From Streptomyces sp. NA04227 (lineage in GTDB: Bacteria; Actinomycetota; Actinomycetes; Streptomycetales; Streptomycetaceae): a stretch of DNA of 64,000 nt. Within the stretch, counting starts at the first letter, position 1; every line of letters starts with the position of its first letter. This document shows, piece by piece, positions 8,501 to 15,992 of this stretch. Under the pieces are notes generated by a model that was given only the letters and a program-made list of their open reading frames with translations, was not told the DNA's origin and searched no databases. Made by a program: the position numbers and the translations under genes. The stretch is from the NCBI RefSeq assembly GCF_013364195.1, contig NZ_CP054918.1:4763001-4827000 (forward strand), in the 5' to 3' direction.

Positions 8501-8534
8501 GGAGAGGGGCCTTTGAGGACGGCTGCGGTCACCG

Positions 8535-9200
8535 TCAGCGCAGTTGTTTCGGTGCTGTCGGGTTCGGGAGCACCGGGTCGCCGTAGCCGTCGACGGCCGT
8601 ACTTGCCGGGTAGCGGGCGCATTCGGCGGCGGCACTGATGACGAGCGGCCCGCCCGCGTAGGACTCGACGTTGATCGTGTCGCCGCTCTCCGGGGACTCC
8701 ATGGTCAGCGAGAGGTGACCGCCGCCGTACGAGACGGTTCTCCACCCCTGGCGGGTCAGATCCTCGCGTACGCGTTCGGCCGCGGTCACCGCCGCCGCCT
8801 GGGAAACCCCTTCCAGGGCCCATTTGTTGTGCACCTGCACCACATGCGGTTCGTAGTGCGGGTAGGTGCTCCAACTGTCCTCCCAGTTCCGCAGGCCCCG
8901 GCGGTGGCAGGAGTCCCCGTAGGCCTCGGCGCCCTGCCCGGACCAACCGGTGTCGAGTCTGGCGTGCGGCAGATCCAGGGACTCGTAGACGGTCTGGGTG
9001 TGATCGTCCAGGCGCAGGGCCGTGGTGGCCGGATCCGCCTCGGGGTAGGGCTCGCCCACCCAGACCCCCTCGCACCACCGGCCCAACGCCACCACCCCGG
9101 CCAGGGCGAGTACGGCGGCCACGGTGACCAGAACTCCCCGAAGCCACCCGGGAATTCGATGGGTCCAGGCAACCGGGGCGGAGGGGAGTAGTTGGCTCAT
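8535..9200 (-). CDS. Membrane-anchored protein of unknown function
   Basis: 221 residues from the ATG at 9200. One N-terminal membrane helix at about residues 20-42 (GVLVTVAAVLALAGVVALG) is followed by an extracytoplasmic domain with two Cys (GDSCHRRG and AAECARYP) and HVVQVHNKWALEG, ending in a predicted alpha/beta region. I do not recognise the family. A frame extending upstream to 9302 encodes a Cys/Pro-rich stretch without a ribosome site and was not used. It is convergent with the aldo/keto reductase. Confidence 0.6.
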   Translation of the reverse strand: MSQLLPSAPVAWTHRIPGWLRGVLVTVAAVLALAGVVALGRWCEGVWVGEPYPEADPATTALRLDDHTQTVYESLDLPHARLDTGWSGQGAEAYGDSCHRRGLRNWEDSWSTYPHYEPHVVQVHNKWALEGVSQAAAVTAAERVREDLTRQGWRTVSYGGGHLSLTMESPESGDTINVESYAGGPLVISAAAECARYPASTAVDGYGDPVLPNPTAPKQLR

Positions 9201-9529
9201 GAACAGCAGCCTGCCCCGCGCACCAGGGGGTGGGCATGAGCATGCGTACTCAACCGGGCAAGCGCATGCGTATGGCGAAGGCATTTCGAGAACCTGCCGC
9301 ACTGCCTGGACGTCACCGGTGCCACCTTGAGGGCGTGGCCAGGCTCAACTCCTTGTTCACCGCACGCCACAACACCCCCTACTTCGTCGGGCGTTGGTCA
9401 TCCGTTCATGCTGACAGGTCATCATAAAAGGTACAGGGTAGGATGTTTCATATGCTGAGCGCCTTGAGGCGATGAGGCAGTGGCAGATACGGAAGCCAGA
9501 CCAACTTTCGTACGAGCGGAAAGACGCAT
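9201..9529. other. Intergenic region at the left edge of a lower-GC island
   Basis: 329 bases. From about 9400 rightwards the composition becomes visibly richer in A and T (for example CATCATAAAAGG at 9420-9431), a change that continues to about 11100. A TAGGAT hexamer at 9440-9445 could be a -10 box for the following secreted-protein gene, without a clear -35. No gene was seen. Confidence 0.35.
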
Positions 9530-10147
9530 ATGAGATTCCTCGGAAAGACGTGCACTACGGCTCTCGCCTGTGCAGTTGTTATCAGCATCGGGGGAACGGG
9601 AGTCGCCTCGGCGGCCGTTACGGATCCCAAAATCTCAACTTCATCATCCGATGGAGGAGTTGCCGAAGCGGAACAGGTACTCGCCAAGTACCTAGAGGCG
9701 CTCCACACCGGCAGTCTCACTGATGGCGATGGAAACATTGATAATGCAGCCATAGAGGACCAGTTCGGTCCAGAAATAGCCGCGGCAGTTGCGGAAAAGT
9801 TGGCAGAGCAAAGTGGCGTCAGTCAGGCCCTGCCGAAAATGAGTGCAGGTGCCGCCAGTGGGGAAAAATCTGCGCAGAAAGGTAAGCTGCCCGACTATGC
9901 CAAGTGTGTACTCGCCGAGATCGGCTTGGGTGCGCTCACGGGTGCAAGTGGCACTATGTCGGCCAAGTTTGCCGACCTGATAGCGGACAAGAAATGGACT
10001 ACGCTCGCGAAGCTTCTTACCAAAGAAGGTCTCAAGGCCGGTATCAAGGTTGGGGCAAAGGGCGGGCTCGCGGGCTTCGTGAGCACGATTACCGTGGCGG
10101 CTGTCAGTTGCAAGTTCAAGGGTATTAAGGACATCTTCTCCTGGTAG
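9530..10147 (+). CDS. Secreted bacteriocin-like protein of unknown function
   Basis: 205 residues with a Sec signal peptide (MRFLGKTCTT, hydrophobic core to about 22, cleavage near ASA-AV at 28). The middle is acidic (AEQVLAKYLEALHTG...DGDGNIDNAAIEDQFG). The last 80 residues are Gly/Ala/Lys-rich, amphipathic and hydrophobic, with one Cys at each end (DYAKCVLAEIG and AVSCKFKG), suggesting one disulfide around a glycine-rich membrane-active segment. That layout is bacteriocin- or pore-former-like, but no family was recognised. The gene is clearly less GC-rich than its neighbours, suggesting transfer. A strong hairpin follows, and a convergent membrane-protein/regulator operon lies beyond it; whether that operon gives immunity or control is speculative. 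Confidence 0.6.
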   Translation: MRFLGKTCTTALACAVVISIGGTGVASAAVTDPKISTSSSDGGVAEAEQVLAKYLEALHTGSLTDGDGNIDNAAIEDQFGPEIAAAVAEKLAEQSGVSQALPKMSAGAASGEKSAQKGKLPDYAKCVLAEIGLGALTGASGTMSAKFADLIADKKWTTLAKLLTKEGLKAGIKVGAKGGLAGFVSTITVAAVSCKFKGIKDIFSW

Positions 10148-10199
10148 AGGGGTGCTTATGAATCCCAAGAAGGAGCTTGACTGACTCCTTCACCCGGTG

Positions 10200-10240
10200 C
10201 AACGCTGACGTTTCGGCCCTGGATCGAAACGTCGGCGTTG
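10200..10240. terminator. Bidirectional hairpin terminator
   Basis: 16-base arms 10200-10215 (CAACGCTGACGTTTCG) and 10225-10240 pair with one T-G wobble around a 9-base loop. It lies between the convergent genes ending at 10147 and 10246 and can serve both. Confidence 0.85.
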
Positions 10241-10245
10241 TGTCA

Positions 10246-10569
10246 TCAACTCTGAATCTGTCTTCCCACCACGGCCTGTAGTTGGGTCAAATAATCGGCG
10301 AAGCGTTCCCGCCCGTCGTTCGAAATGCGCACGTGAGTGGCGGCGACTCTTTTCACTCGTAATTTCGCGACGTCCACCAGGCCCTCTTTCTCCAAGATGG
10401 CGATCTGGCGCGAAAGTTCGGCTGCGGTCAGTTCCAGGCTTTCGCGCAGGTCTGAGAACGCGACATGTTGAACTCGGTTGAGTATTGCGAGAATAGCCAG
10501 ACGTGTGGGGGAGTGAATAACGTTGATCAACGCCTCGCGCGGCTGACGAGCATTTTTGTTATCATTCAC
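10246..10569 (-). CDS. Winged-helix transcriptional regulator
   Basis: 107 residues, a single winged-helix domain: helix LINVIHSPTRLAILAILN, recognition region LRESLELTAAELSRQIAILEKEGLV, then a wing with LRVKRVAATHVRIS. The layout matches the small HTH_34/ArsR-MarR-like one-domain regulators. It starts 3 bases after the stop of the membrane-protein gene, so the two are one operon. The palindrome at 11011-11043 overlapping the operon promoter is the natural candidate for autoregulation. Composition is lower-GC like the rest of the island. Confidence 0.85.
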   Translation of the reverse strand: MNDNKNARQPREALINVIHSPTRLAILAILNRVQHVAFSDLRESLELTAAELSRQIAILEKEGLVDVAKLRVKRVAATHVRISNDGRERFADYLTQLQAVVGRQIQS

Positions 10570-10572
10570 TGC

Positions 10573-10998
10573 TTACCGCCTCCAGCGCAGTGCGAGGTAG
10601 ACGACTCCGGCGGCAGCGGGGAAGGTTGGAGTCAGTAGGTCACCTGTGAGGCCGTCCGAACTTGCACCGAAAATCAAGTAGCCGCCGGGGATTGCCAGCA
10701 AGCTTGTCGCAACAGTGTGAGTTGTCTTCTCTGTGCGTGTGTGCGGGTGCCTTCGGGCGAGCTGTATCTGGTGATAGTACAAGGCAATAAGAATTGCGAA
10801 ACATCCAACGAATACGCCGATTCCGGCGAATCGTGGCAGGTCGAACTCCAGGGCCGCAACAAGACTCATGTACAAGCCGGCTATGGCAGCGAGACCGCCG
10901 ATGCGTTCCTTGGTCGTAGCAGGTTGAGAAAGGTCAGGGGCGTCGCCCACCAGGTCGAACTGCTCGGCGGTGCTGAGGTGTTGGGAATCCCGAGTCAT
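10573..10998 (-). CDS. Four-helix integral membrane protein partnered with regulator
   Basis: 141 residues from the ATG at 10998. After a soluble start there are four hydrophobic segments: GLAAIAGLYMSLVAALEF, FAGIGVFVGCFAILIALYY, VATSLLAIPGGYLIFG and FPAAAGVVYLALRW. No known family was recognised. The frame continues to an upstream ATG at 11034, but that lies inside the palindrome and promoter. The proposed -10 box ends 7 bases before this ATG and there is no ribosome site, so the transcript is probably leaderless. Pairing with a winged-helix regulator resembles small membrane-protein/regulator modules for stress or immunity. Confidence 0.7.
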   Translation of the reverse strand: MTRDSQHLSTAEQFDLVGDAPDLSQPATTKERIGGLAAIAGLYMSLVAALEFDLPRFAGIGVFVGCFAILIALYYHQIQLARRHPHTRTEKTTHTVATSLLAIPGGYLIFGASSDGLTGDLLTPTFPAAAGVVYLALRWRR

Positions 10999-11010
10999 AG
11001 TCGTGATTCT

Positions 11011-11043
11011 CACATCCAGTTGCGTAAAGTGCAACTGGATGTG
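11011..11043 (-). promoter_or_regulatory. Perfect 13-bp palindrome over a leaderless promoter
   Basis: Arms CACATCCAGTTGC (11011-11023) and GCAACTGGATGTG (11031-11043) are perfect inverted repeats separated by 7 bases. Read on the minus strand, TTGCAC, 17 bases, then GAGAAT preceded by TGT forms a -35/-10 pair embedded in and just beside the palindrome, and the ATG at 10998 follows 7 bases later. This is a likely operator for the regulator encoded in the same operon. Confidence 0.72.
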
Positions 11044-11224
11044 ATGTTCGCATACTTGCAGCTGGATGCTCGTGGAGCGGTCCCGGGAAGGGCAAGGTGC
11101 CTGAACTAGGCGGAGACATCAGGCGCAATCCGCGACGGGCCTCCGAACGGTGAGGCCCCGGCGTCTCCGTGACGGAACGCCGACCCTCTGCCCCGGTGCA
11201 CGTTCAGTAGGACAGGATCGCCCC

Positions 11225-11638
11225 ATGACCGAGACCCACCTCACCCACATCCCCACCCCCGACGGCCTCGCCCCCGGCAACGGCTACTCCCATGTCGTCA
11301 TGGGCACCGGCAAGTTCATCGCCCTGTCCGGGCAGGTCGCCCTCGACGCCGACGGCAAGGTGGTCGGCGAGGGCGATCCCGGTGCCCAGGCGCGGCAGGT
11401 CTTCGAGAACCTGCGGCGCTGCCTGGACGCCGCCGGTGCCACCTTCGAGGACGTGGTCAAGCTCAACTTCTTCGTCACGGACGTGGCCCATCTGCCCACT
11501 GTGCGGCCGGTGCGGGACGCGTACGTCAACACCGCGCGGCCACCTGCCAGTACGGCGGTTCAGGTCTCGGCGCTGTTCCGGCCGGAGCTGTTGCTGGAGG
11601 TGGAGGCGTACGCGGTACTGCCGCAGTGGCGGGAGTGA
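11225..11638 (+). CDS. RidA family protein
   Basis: 137 residues from the ATG at 11225. It has the YjgF/YER057c/UK114 fold pattern: GLAPGNGYSHVV, LSGQVALDADGKVVGEGDPGAQARQVFENLR, and the signature ARPPASTAVQVSALFRPELLLEVEAYAV with the conserved Arg that binds the substrate carboxylate in true RidA. These proteins deaminate reactive enamine/imine intermediates or serve as subfamily-specific hydrolases. It stands alone, so its particular substrate is unknown. Confidence 0.9.
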   Translation: MTETHLTHIPTPDGLAPGNGYSHVVMGTGKFIALSGQVALDADGKVVGEGDPGAQARQVFENLRRCLDAAGATFEDVVKLNFFVTDVAHLPTVRPVRDAYVNTARPPASTAVQVSALFRPELLLEVEAYAVLPQWRE

Positions 11639-11800
11639 AGGGACGGGAGTGAAGGGCCCGGAGGGAGGGGCTGCCCTTGAGGGGCCGGAGGGCCCGAGGG
11701 CGCGGGGCGGCTGTGGGTCGGCAAGGCGAGTCGCCGAGTCGGCAGGTCGGCAGTCCGTCGTCGGATCCGGCCGTTCCGTCGGTTCTGTCGGTTCCGTCGG

Positions 11801-12568
11801 TCAGACTCCGGGGCGCGTAGCGGCAGCAGCCAGGGATTCGGCAACCAACTTCCCTGCCTGGCAGGCGTGTTCGGCAACCGCAGGGACGCAGCGGTTCTCG
11901 GCCGGGTCGTACTCGGTCGTGATCACGCCCGCGTGGTCGGTGTCCGGCTCCTGGAGAGTCACCGTCCGGCCCGCCGCGCGCAGGGCGTTCGCCATGTCGT
12001 GCGAGTGCCGGGCGGGCGCGACCGAGTCGCGGCTGCCGTGTACGAGGTGGACCGGCACGAGCGGAGCCAGACCCGCGGCGAGATCGGCCAGCGGAACGGT
12101 GCCCGTGGTACGCGCGGGGACGTCGTAGCGGCCTGCCAGACCCACCACGGCCTTCGGCCGCCATCCCGCCGCGACCTCGGGCCGCTGCGTCACCGCGACG
12201 GCGGCTCCGGCCCCGGCGGACCACCCGGCCAGTACGCACGAGCGCGCGTCGCCACCGAGTCCGCCCGCCTCCCGCCGGGTGAACGCAAGCGATTCCAGCA
12301 GGTGGGACCGGCCGCTGTCGGAGGCGTCCGAGCGCCAGTCCGGAACGAGTACCAGCAGACCGTGCGCCGCCACCGCGCGGGCCAGCGGCTCCAGTACATC
12401 CCGCTCGTCCGGCCCGATGCCGTGCCAGAGGAGGACGGTCGGCAGTAGCCGGGAGGTGGTGTACGGGCGGTAGAGGTCCAGCTGTTGGCCGCTCGGTCCG
12501 TAGACGAGCCCGTGTTCCGTCCGCAGTGCCGCCTCTGTGCCGGGGGTTCCGGACGTCTCGGAAGTCAT
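11801..12568 (-). CDS. Alpha/beta hydrolase (esterase-like)
   Basis: 255 residues, no signal peptide. HG at 49-50 marks the oxyanion region, GWSAG carries the nucleophile Ser117, the acid is probably Asp181 (GSRDSVAP) and the base His212 (DTDHAG). The layout fits the dienelactone-hydrolase/esterase group with BAAT-like or carboxylesterase activity. Substrate unknown. The gene is not in an operon. Confidence 0.85.
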   Translation of the reverse strand: MTSETSGTPGTEAALRTEHGLVYGPSGQQLDLYRPYTTSRLLPTVLLWHGIGPDERDVLEPLARAVAAHGLLVLVPDWRSDASDSGRSHLLESLAFTRREAGGLGGDARSCVLAGWSAGAGAAVAVTQRPEVAAGWRPKAVVGLAGRYDVPARTTGTVPLADLAAGLAPLVPVHLVHGSRDSVAPARHSHDMANALRAAGRTVTLQEPDTDHAGVITTEYDPAENRCVPAVAEHACQAGKLVAESLAAAATRPGV

Positions 12569-12738
12569 GGTGAGACGCTATGGCCTGTCCGGCGGATCGT
12601 GCCGGGCAGGCTGCTTGTCCGGCGCCGAATCGCTGGAACCACCCGCCGGACAATGAGCCTGGCGGAGCGGGTTGGTGGCCCGTCGTCGAACCTCAAATAC
12701 CTCGACACCGGTCGCGGTGATCGGGGACGCTTCGCGCG

Positions 12739-13245
12739 ATGACCAGAATCGAAGACACTCCCTCCGCGTGGGACGAGCGCACCCAGCTCACCACGTTTCT
12801 CGACTACGCACGTGACACCGCCCGCGCCAAGTGCGAGGGCGTCTCCGCGGAGAACGCCCGCAAGGCGCTCCTGCCGGGCTCACCGCTGATGACCATGAGC
12901 GGACTGATCAACCACCTCCGCTGGGTCGAGTACTACTGGTTCCAGGTGGTCTTCCTCGGCGAGGAGGACCGGGGCCCCTGGACCGAGGAGGACCCCGACC
13001 GCGAGATGCGCATCGCCGTCGACTTCCCGCTCACGCAACTGCTCGACGAATACGCGCAGCAGAGCGCCCGCTACCGCGAACTGGTCGCCGGGAACGGCCT
13101 GGACAAGCAGGCCCAGCGCGCCGTCCGCGACGGTCTCCGGGTCGACCTGCGCTGGATCCTCCTGCACCTCACCGAGGAGACGGCCCGCCACAACGGCCAC
13201 CTGGACATCCTGCGCGAGATGCTCGACGGCACGACCGGGGACTAG
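12739..13245 (+). CDS. DinB family (DUF664) protein
   Basis: 168 residues, a four-helix bundle of the DinB/YfiT type. The three potential metal-binding His are in SGLINHLRWVEYYWF (helix 2) and HLTEETARHNGHLD (helix 4). In actinobacteria this DUF664 group is linked to mycothiol-dependent transferases. The actual substrate cannot be told. An insertion-sequence remnant begins within 20 bases of its stop codon. Confidence 0.9.
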   Translation: MTRIEDTPSAWDERTQLTTFLDYARDTARAKCEGVSAENARKALLPGSPLMTMSGLINHLRWVEYYWFQVVFLGEEDRGPWTEEDPDREMRIAVDFPLTQLLDEYAQQSARYRELVAGNGLDKQAQRAVRDGLRVDLRWILLHLTEETARHNGHLDILREMLDGTTGD

Positions 13246-13264
13246 GTGTATTGATCACGAGCGT

Positions 13265-13397
13265 TGTTGACAGTCGCCTGGGCTTGATCATGGCGAAGAC
13301 CTCCGGTGTGGTGGAGCTGTCTCGGAACGCACAGCCCGGAGGTCTTCGTGTCCCACCGTAACGCCGGGCTGACCGTCCACGGCAGGCAACTGCTCGT
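13265..13397 (+). mobile_element. IS481-type insertion sequence remnant (left end)
   Basis: The segment begins with TGTTGACAGTCG, typical of the left end of IS481-group elements, and holds an inverted repeat GAAGACCTCCG (13295-13305) with CGGAGGTCTTC (13338-13348). It then starts a GTG frame at 13349 reading VSHRNAGLTVHGRQLL, the usual transposase N-terminus (SHRNAPLT-x-x-GR) of this group. It ends abruptly after about 16 codons where a different reading frame takes over. No right end or catalytic core remains. Confidence 0.7.
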
Positions 13398-13583
13398 GTG
13401 GTCAAGGCCTTCAACCTCTGCCACGAGGACGTGTGGCGGATGCGGCCGCCACACGTCCTCGACGGACGTCCGCTGGCCGTTCCGGTCTGCGGGGACGACG
13501 AGGAATCCCTCGCGCGCGTAACGGAGTTGGTGCGCGACGTGGGCTGCGAACCCGTGCCCGGCGGCGGTCTCGAGGAGGCGTAG
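13398..13583 (+). pseudogene. Truncated NAD(P)-binding (FNO-like) reductase, C-terminal piece
   Basis: 61 codons from GTG to the stop at 13583 reading VVKAFNLCHEDVW, then DGRPLAVPVCGDDEESLARVTELVRDVGCEPVPGGGLEEA. This is the second half of the F420-dependent NADP reductase/NADP-oxidoreductase-coenzyme F420 family, which should have an N-terminal Rossmann domain with GxGxxG of about 100 residues. Here that part is missing and replaced by the IS481-type fragment, so insertion followed by deletion is the likely history. A GTG happens to head the frame, but a functional product is unlikely. Confidence 0.7.
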
Positions 13584-13757
13584 GGCAGGCGTAGGGACAA
13601 GACCTCAGGTCGGGATTCCGTCGGTGGTCGCGGGCCGCCGTCCCGTATCCCCTCGGCGGTCGCGGGCCGCCGTCCCCGGGTTCACCCTGGAAGGGAGGGG
13701 TGCGCCCCGTACTCCGTCGTGCCGTGGGACGTGCCCCCGTGAGGAAGGTGATGTGTC

Positions 13758-14123
13758 ATGACGGCCGCGACAAGAGAACAGACACCCGTCGTCATCGAAG
13801 GCGGGGGAGTGGAGTTGCGGAGGCAGTCCATCGGCCCCGACGTCTCCGTGGCCTTCGCCCGTCTGCCCAAGGGCACGGACATGAGGCCCGCGCTCGCGGG
13901 ACTGCCCGACGACATGTGCCCCTGCCCGCACTGGGGGTACCTGTTCAAGGGGCGCCTGAAGATGCACCGTGCCGACGGCGAGGAGATCTACGAGGCCGGG
14001 CAGGCCTTCTACTGGGAGCCCGGCCACGCCCCGGAGGCCCTTGAGGACTGCGAGTACGTCGACTTCTCGCCGACCATGCAGTTCAACGAGGTCATCGATC
14101 ACGTGAAGGCGCATCTGGCCTGA
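13758..14123 (+). CDS. Small cupin-like protein
   Basis: 121 residues, ATG after GAGGAAGGTGATG. A single cupin-like barrel is suggested by CPHWGYLFKGRLKMHRADGEEIYEAGQAFYWEPGHAPEAL: His in CPHWGY and GHAPE could bind metal, with the Gly turn between strands. The C-terminal YVDFSPTMQFNEVIDHV is typical of this actinobacterial family, which is about the same length. Enzymatic role unknown. Confidence 0.8.
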   Translation: MTAATREQTPVVIEGGGVELRRQSIGPDVSVAFARLPKGTDMRPALAGLPDDMCPCPHWGYLFKGRLKMHRADGEEIYEAGQAFYWEPGHAPEALEDCEYVDFSPTMQFNEVIDHVKAHLA

Positions 14124-14142
14124 GAGGCCGTGCTTCTCGGGG

Positions 14143-14163
14143 CGACCCGTGTTTCTCGGGTCG
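14143..14163 (+). terminator. Short hairpin after the cupin gene
   Basis: CGACCCG (14143-14149) pairs with CGGGTCG (14157-14163) around a 7-base loop, 20 bases after the stop codon. Confidence 0.45.
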
Positions 14164-14727
14164 ATTGGGTACGACTTCGTCTCGCGCAGGGCGGACGCAG
14201 GGCTGTGTGGAGGCGCCCGCGTCCGCCTCCACGCGCGCTCGTGCCGGCGGCCGTCTGGACGCCCGCTCACGCCCGCTCACGCCCGCTCAGCTCGGACAGC
14301 CGGAGATCTGCGCATAGTTGCACGTTCCAAGCTGCAATCAAGCACGAAAATGCACTGACCTCTTGACGCTTCAATCAGGGGCCGGTTTTATCTCCGTACA
14401 CCCCCCACGGGACCCAGGCCCATGCTTCCGGCCGTTGCCGGACCGGCGGTCTGCGGGGCTGCGGGCCGTGCCCGGGGCGCCGTCGCGTGCGCCTTCGCCC
14501 GGCTGCCTTGCTCGTGGTGCGTGTCGATCACTGCGTTTGTGCGTGTGAACAAGATCCTTTGCTGTTGAGCGACTTGGTATCACCGGTGGCGGTTCTGCCG
14601 GGTTTCAGGTGGATCGGCCGTCGCCCTCGCATGTGCCTTCCGCTCGGCCCCGGTTCCGACGAAGCGGCCACCGCACATGTACGGCGACCCGCCGGGCCGT
14701 CCTACCCGACCGGAATGAGGTACGACG
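14164..14727. other. Long intergenic region before the secreted lectin gene
   Basis: 564 bases. It holds an ACGCCCGCTC triplication at about 14258-14288, an A-rich patch (GCACGAAAATGCAC, 14341-14354) and TTGACG at 14363-14368, which may be a -35 box but lacks a clear partner. No protein frame with a ribosome site or RNA fold was recognised. A long untranslated leader for the gene at 14728 is possible. Confidence 0.35.
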
Positions 14728-15984
14728 ATGACCGCACTGCCCCCTGCCCGCACTCCCGGACAGCTGTCCTCCCTCAGACCCCTGCCTCCCAGACCCTTGT
14801 CCCGTCGGTCGCGTTCCCATGGACCGCGTTCCCGTTCCCGCGGACCGCGCTTCCTCGCCCTGGCGAGCGCGGCCGCGCTCTCGCTGTCCGTGGCCACCGT
14901 CCTGACCGGGGCCGGGGGCGCGGCGGCCTCCGACACCCCGGGCACGTACACCAACTACGGCTTTCCCGCCGGTACGGGAGGCCTGAACAGCGTCACCTTC
15001 CGCACCACGGTGACCAAGGACGCGGGCCCCGCCTCCAACATCTTCTGGAGCCACCAGTTCGGCTTCACGGCGGGCAGCGGTGCCTACACCGGGATGCAGT
15101 CCAACGGCCCCGGCCAGACGCGTACCTTCCTGTTCTCCCTCTGGGACGCGACCGAGGCCAAGCCCGGGACCTCCGGCAGCTACTGCGTGGACTTCGGCGG
15201 CGAGGGCGTGGGCAAGAGCTGCCGTCTCAAGACCGACTGGAAGGAAGGGCACACCTTCCGTACCCGGGTCGCCCACGAGGGCGACCGGTGGTTCGGGGTC
15301 ACGGTCACCAACGAGACCACCGGCGCCTCCTTCAAGCTCGGCAGCATCCGCGCCGGATCGACCCAGATCTCGCCCAACGGGATGGTCGACTGGGCCGAGT
15401 ACTTCGAATGGAACAACCCCAAGGCGTCCTGCAACGACCAGCCGTACTCCCAGGCGAAGTTCGGCCTCCCCGTCGGCAACGACGGCGCGGTCACCGCGCA
15501 GGTCTCGGGGACGAGCACCAGCTCCACCTGCTCCAGCTACAGCCGTGTCGAGCAGGTGTCCGGCGGCACCGTTCAGACCAACGCCCTCGGCAACTCGCTG
15601 CGCGGCCCGATCACCGGCCTCGGCGGGAAGGTCGTCGACGGCTCCCGGAATGTCAGCGGTGACCCCGCGATCCTCTACGGCCCGACCGGCGGCGCCAACC
15701 AGGCGTGGGTGCTCGGCAAGGACGGCGCGGCGCATCTGATGGGCCAGGGCCTGTGCCTGGACGTCCAGGGCGGCGGGACGGCGAACGGCACGCCGGTGAT
15801 CGTGTACACCTGCGGCGGGGGCGCCAACCAGCAGTGGCGGTACGAGAACGGCGCACTGCGCAACCCGGCGTCCAACCGCTGCCTCGACGTGCCGGGCGGC
15901 GACACGGCCAACGGCACCCGGCTCGTCATCTGGGACTGCACCGGCGGCGCCAACCAGAAGTGGAGCGTTCCGGCCCGGCCCTGA
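14728..15984 (+). CDS. Secreted DUF3472-like protein with C-terminal ricin-type lectin domain
   Basis: 418 residues with an Arg-rich N-region and a hydrophobic core ending near GGAAASDT (about 68), a long Sec or Tat-like signal. Residues 70-200 contain FWSHQFGFTAGSGAYTGMQ and RTFLFSLWDATEA, then YCVDFGGEGVG and RTRVAHEGDRWFGVTVT, a pattern I associate with DUF3472. Residues 285-418 are a ricin B-type beta-trefoil with QxW repeats (ANQAW, ANQQW, ANQKW) and CLDVQGGG/CLDVPGGD motifs, which bind sugars. It probably acts outside the cell on a polysaccharide. The 3' end nearly touches the convergent gene (8 bases apart). Confidence 0.8.
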   Translation: MTALPPARTPGQLSSLRPLPPRPLSRRSRSHGPRSRSRGPRFLALASAAALSLSVATVLTGAGGAAASDTPGTYTNYGFPAGTGGLNSVTFRTTVTKDAGPASNIFWSHQFGFTAGSGAYTGMQSNGPGQTRTFLFSLWDATEAKPGTSGSYCVDFGGEGVGKSCRLKTDWKEGHTFRTRVAHEGDRWFGVTVTNETTGASFKLGSIRAGSTQISPNGMVDWAEYFEWNNPKASCNDQPYSQAKFGLPVGNDGAVTAQVSGTSTSSTCSSYSRVEQVSGGTVQTNALGNSLRGPITGLGGKVVDGSRNVSGDPAILYGPTGGANQAWVLGKDGAAHLMGQGLCLDVQGGGTANGTPVIVYTCGGGANQQWRYENGALRNPASNRCLDVPGGDTANGTRLVIWDCTGGANQKWSVPARP

Positions 15985-15992
15985 ACCCGTTC

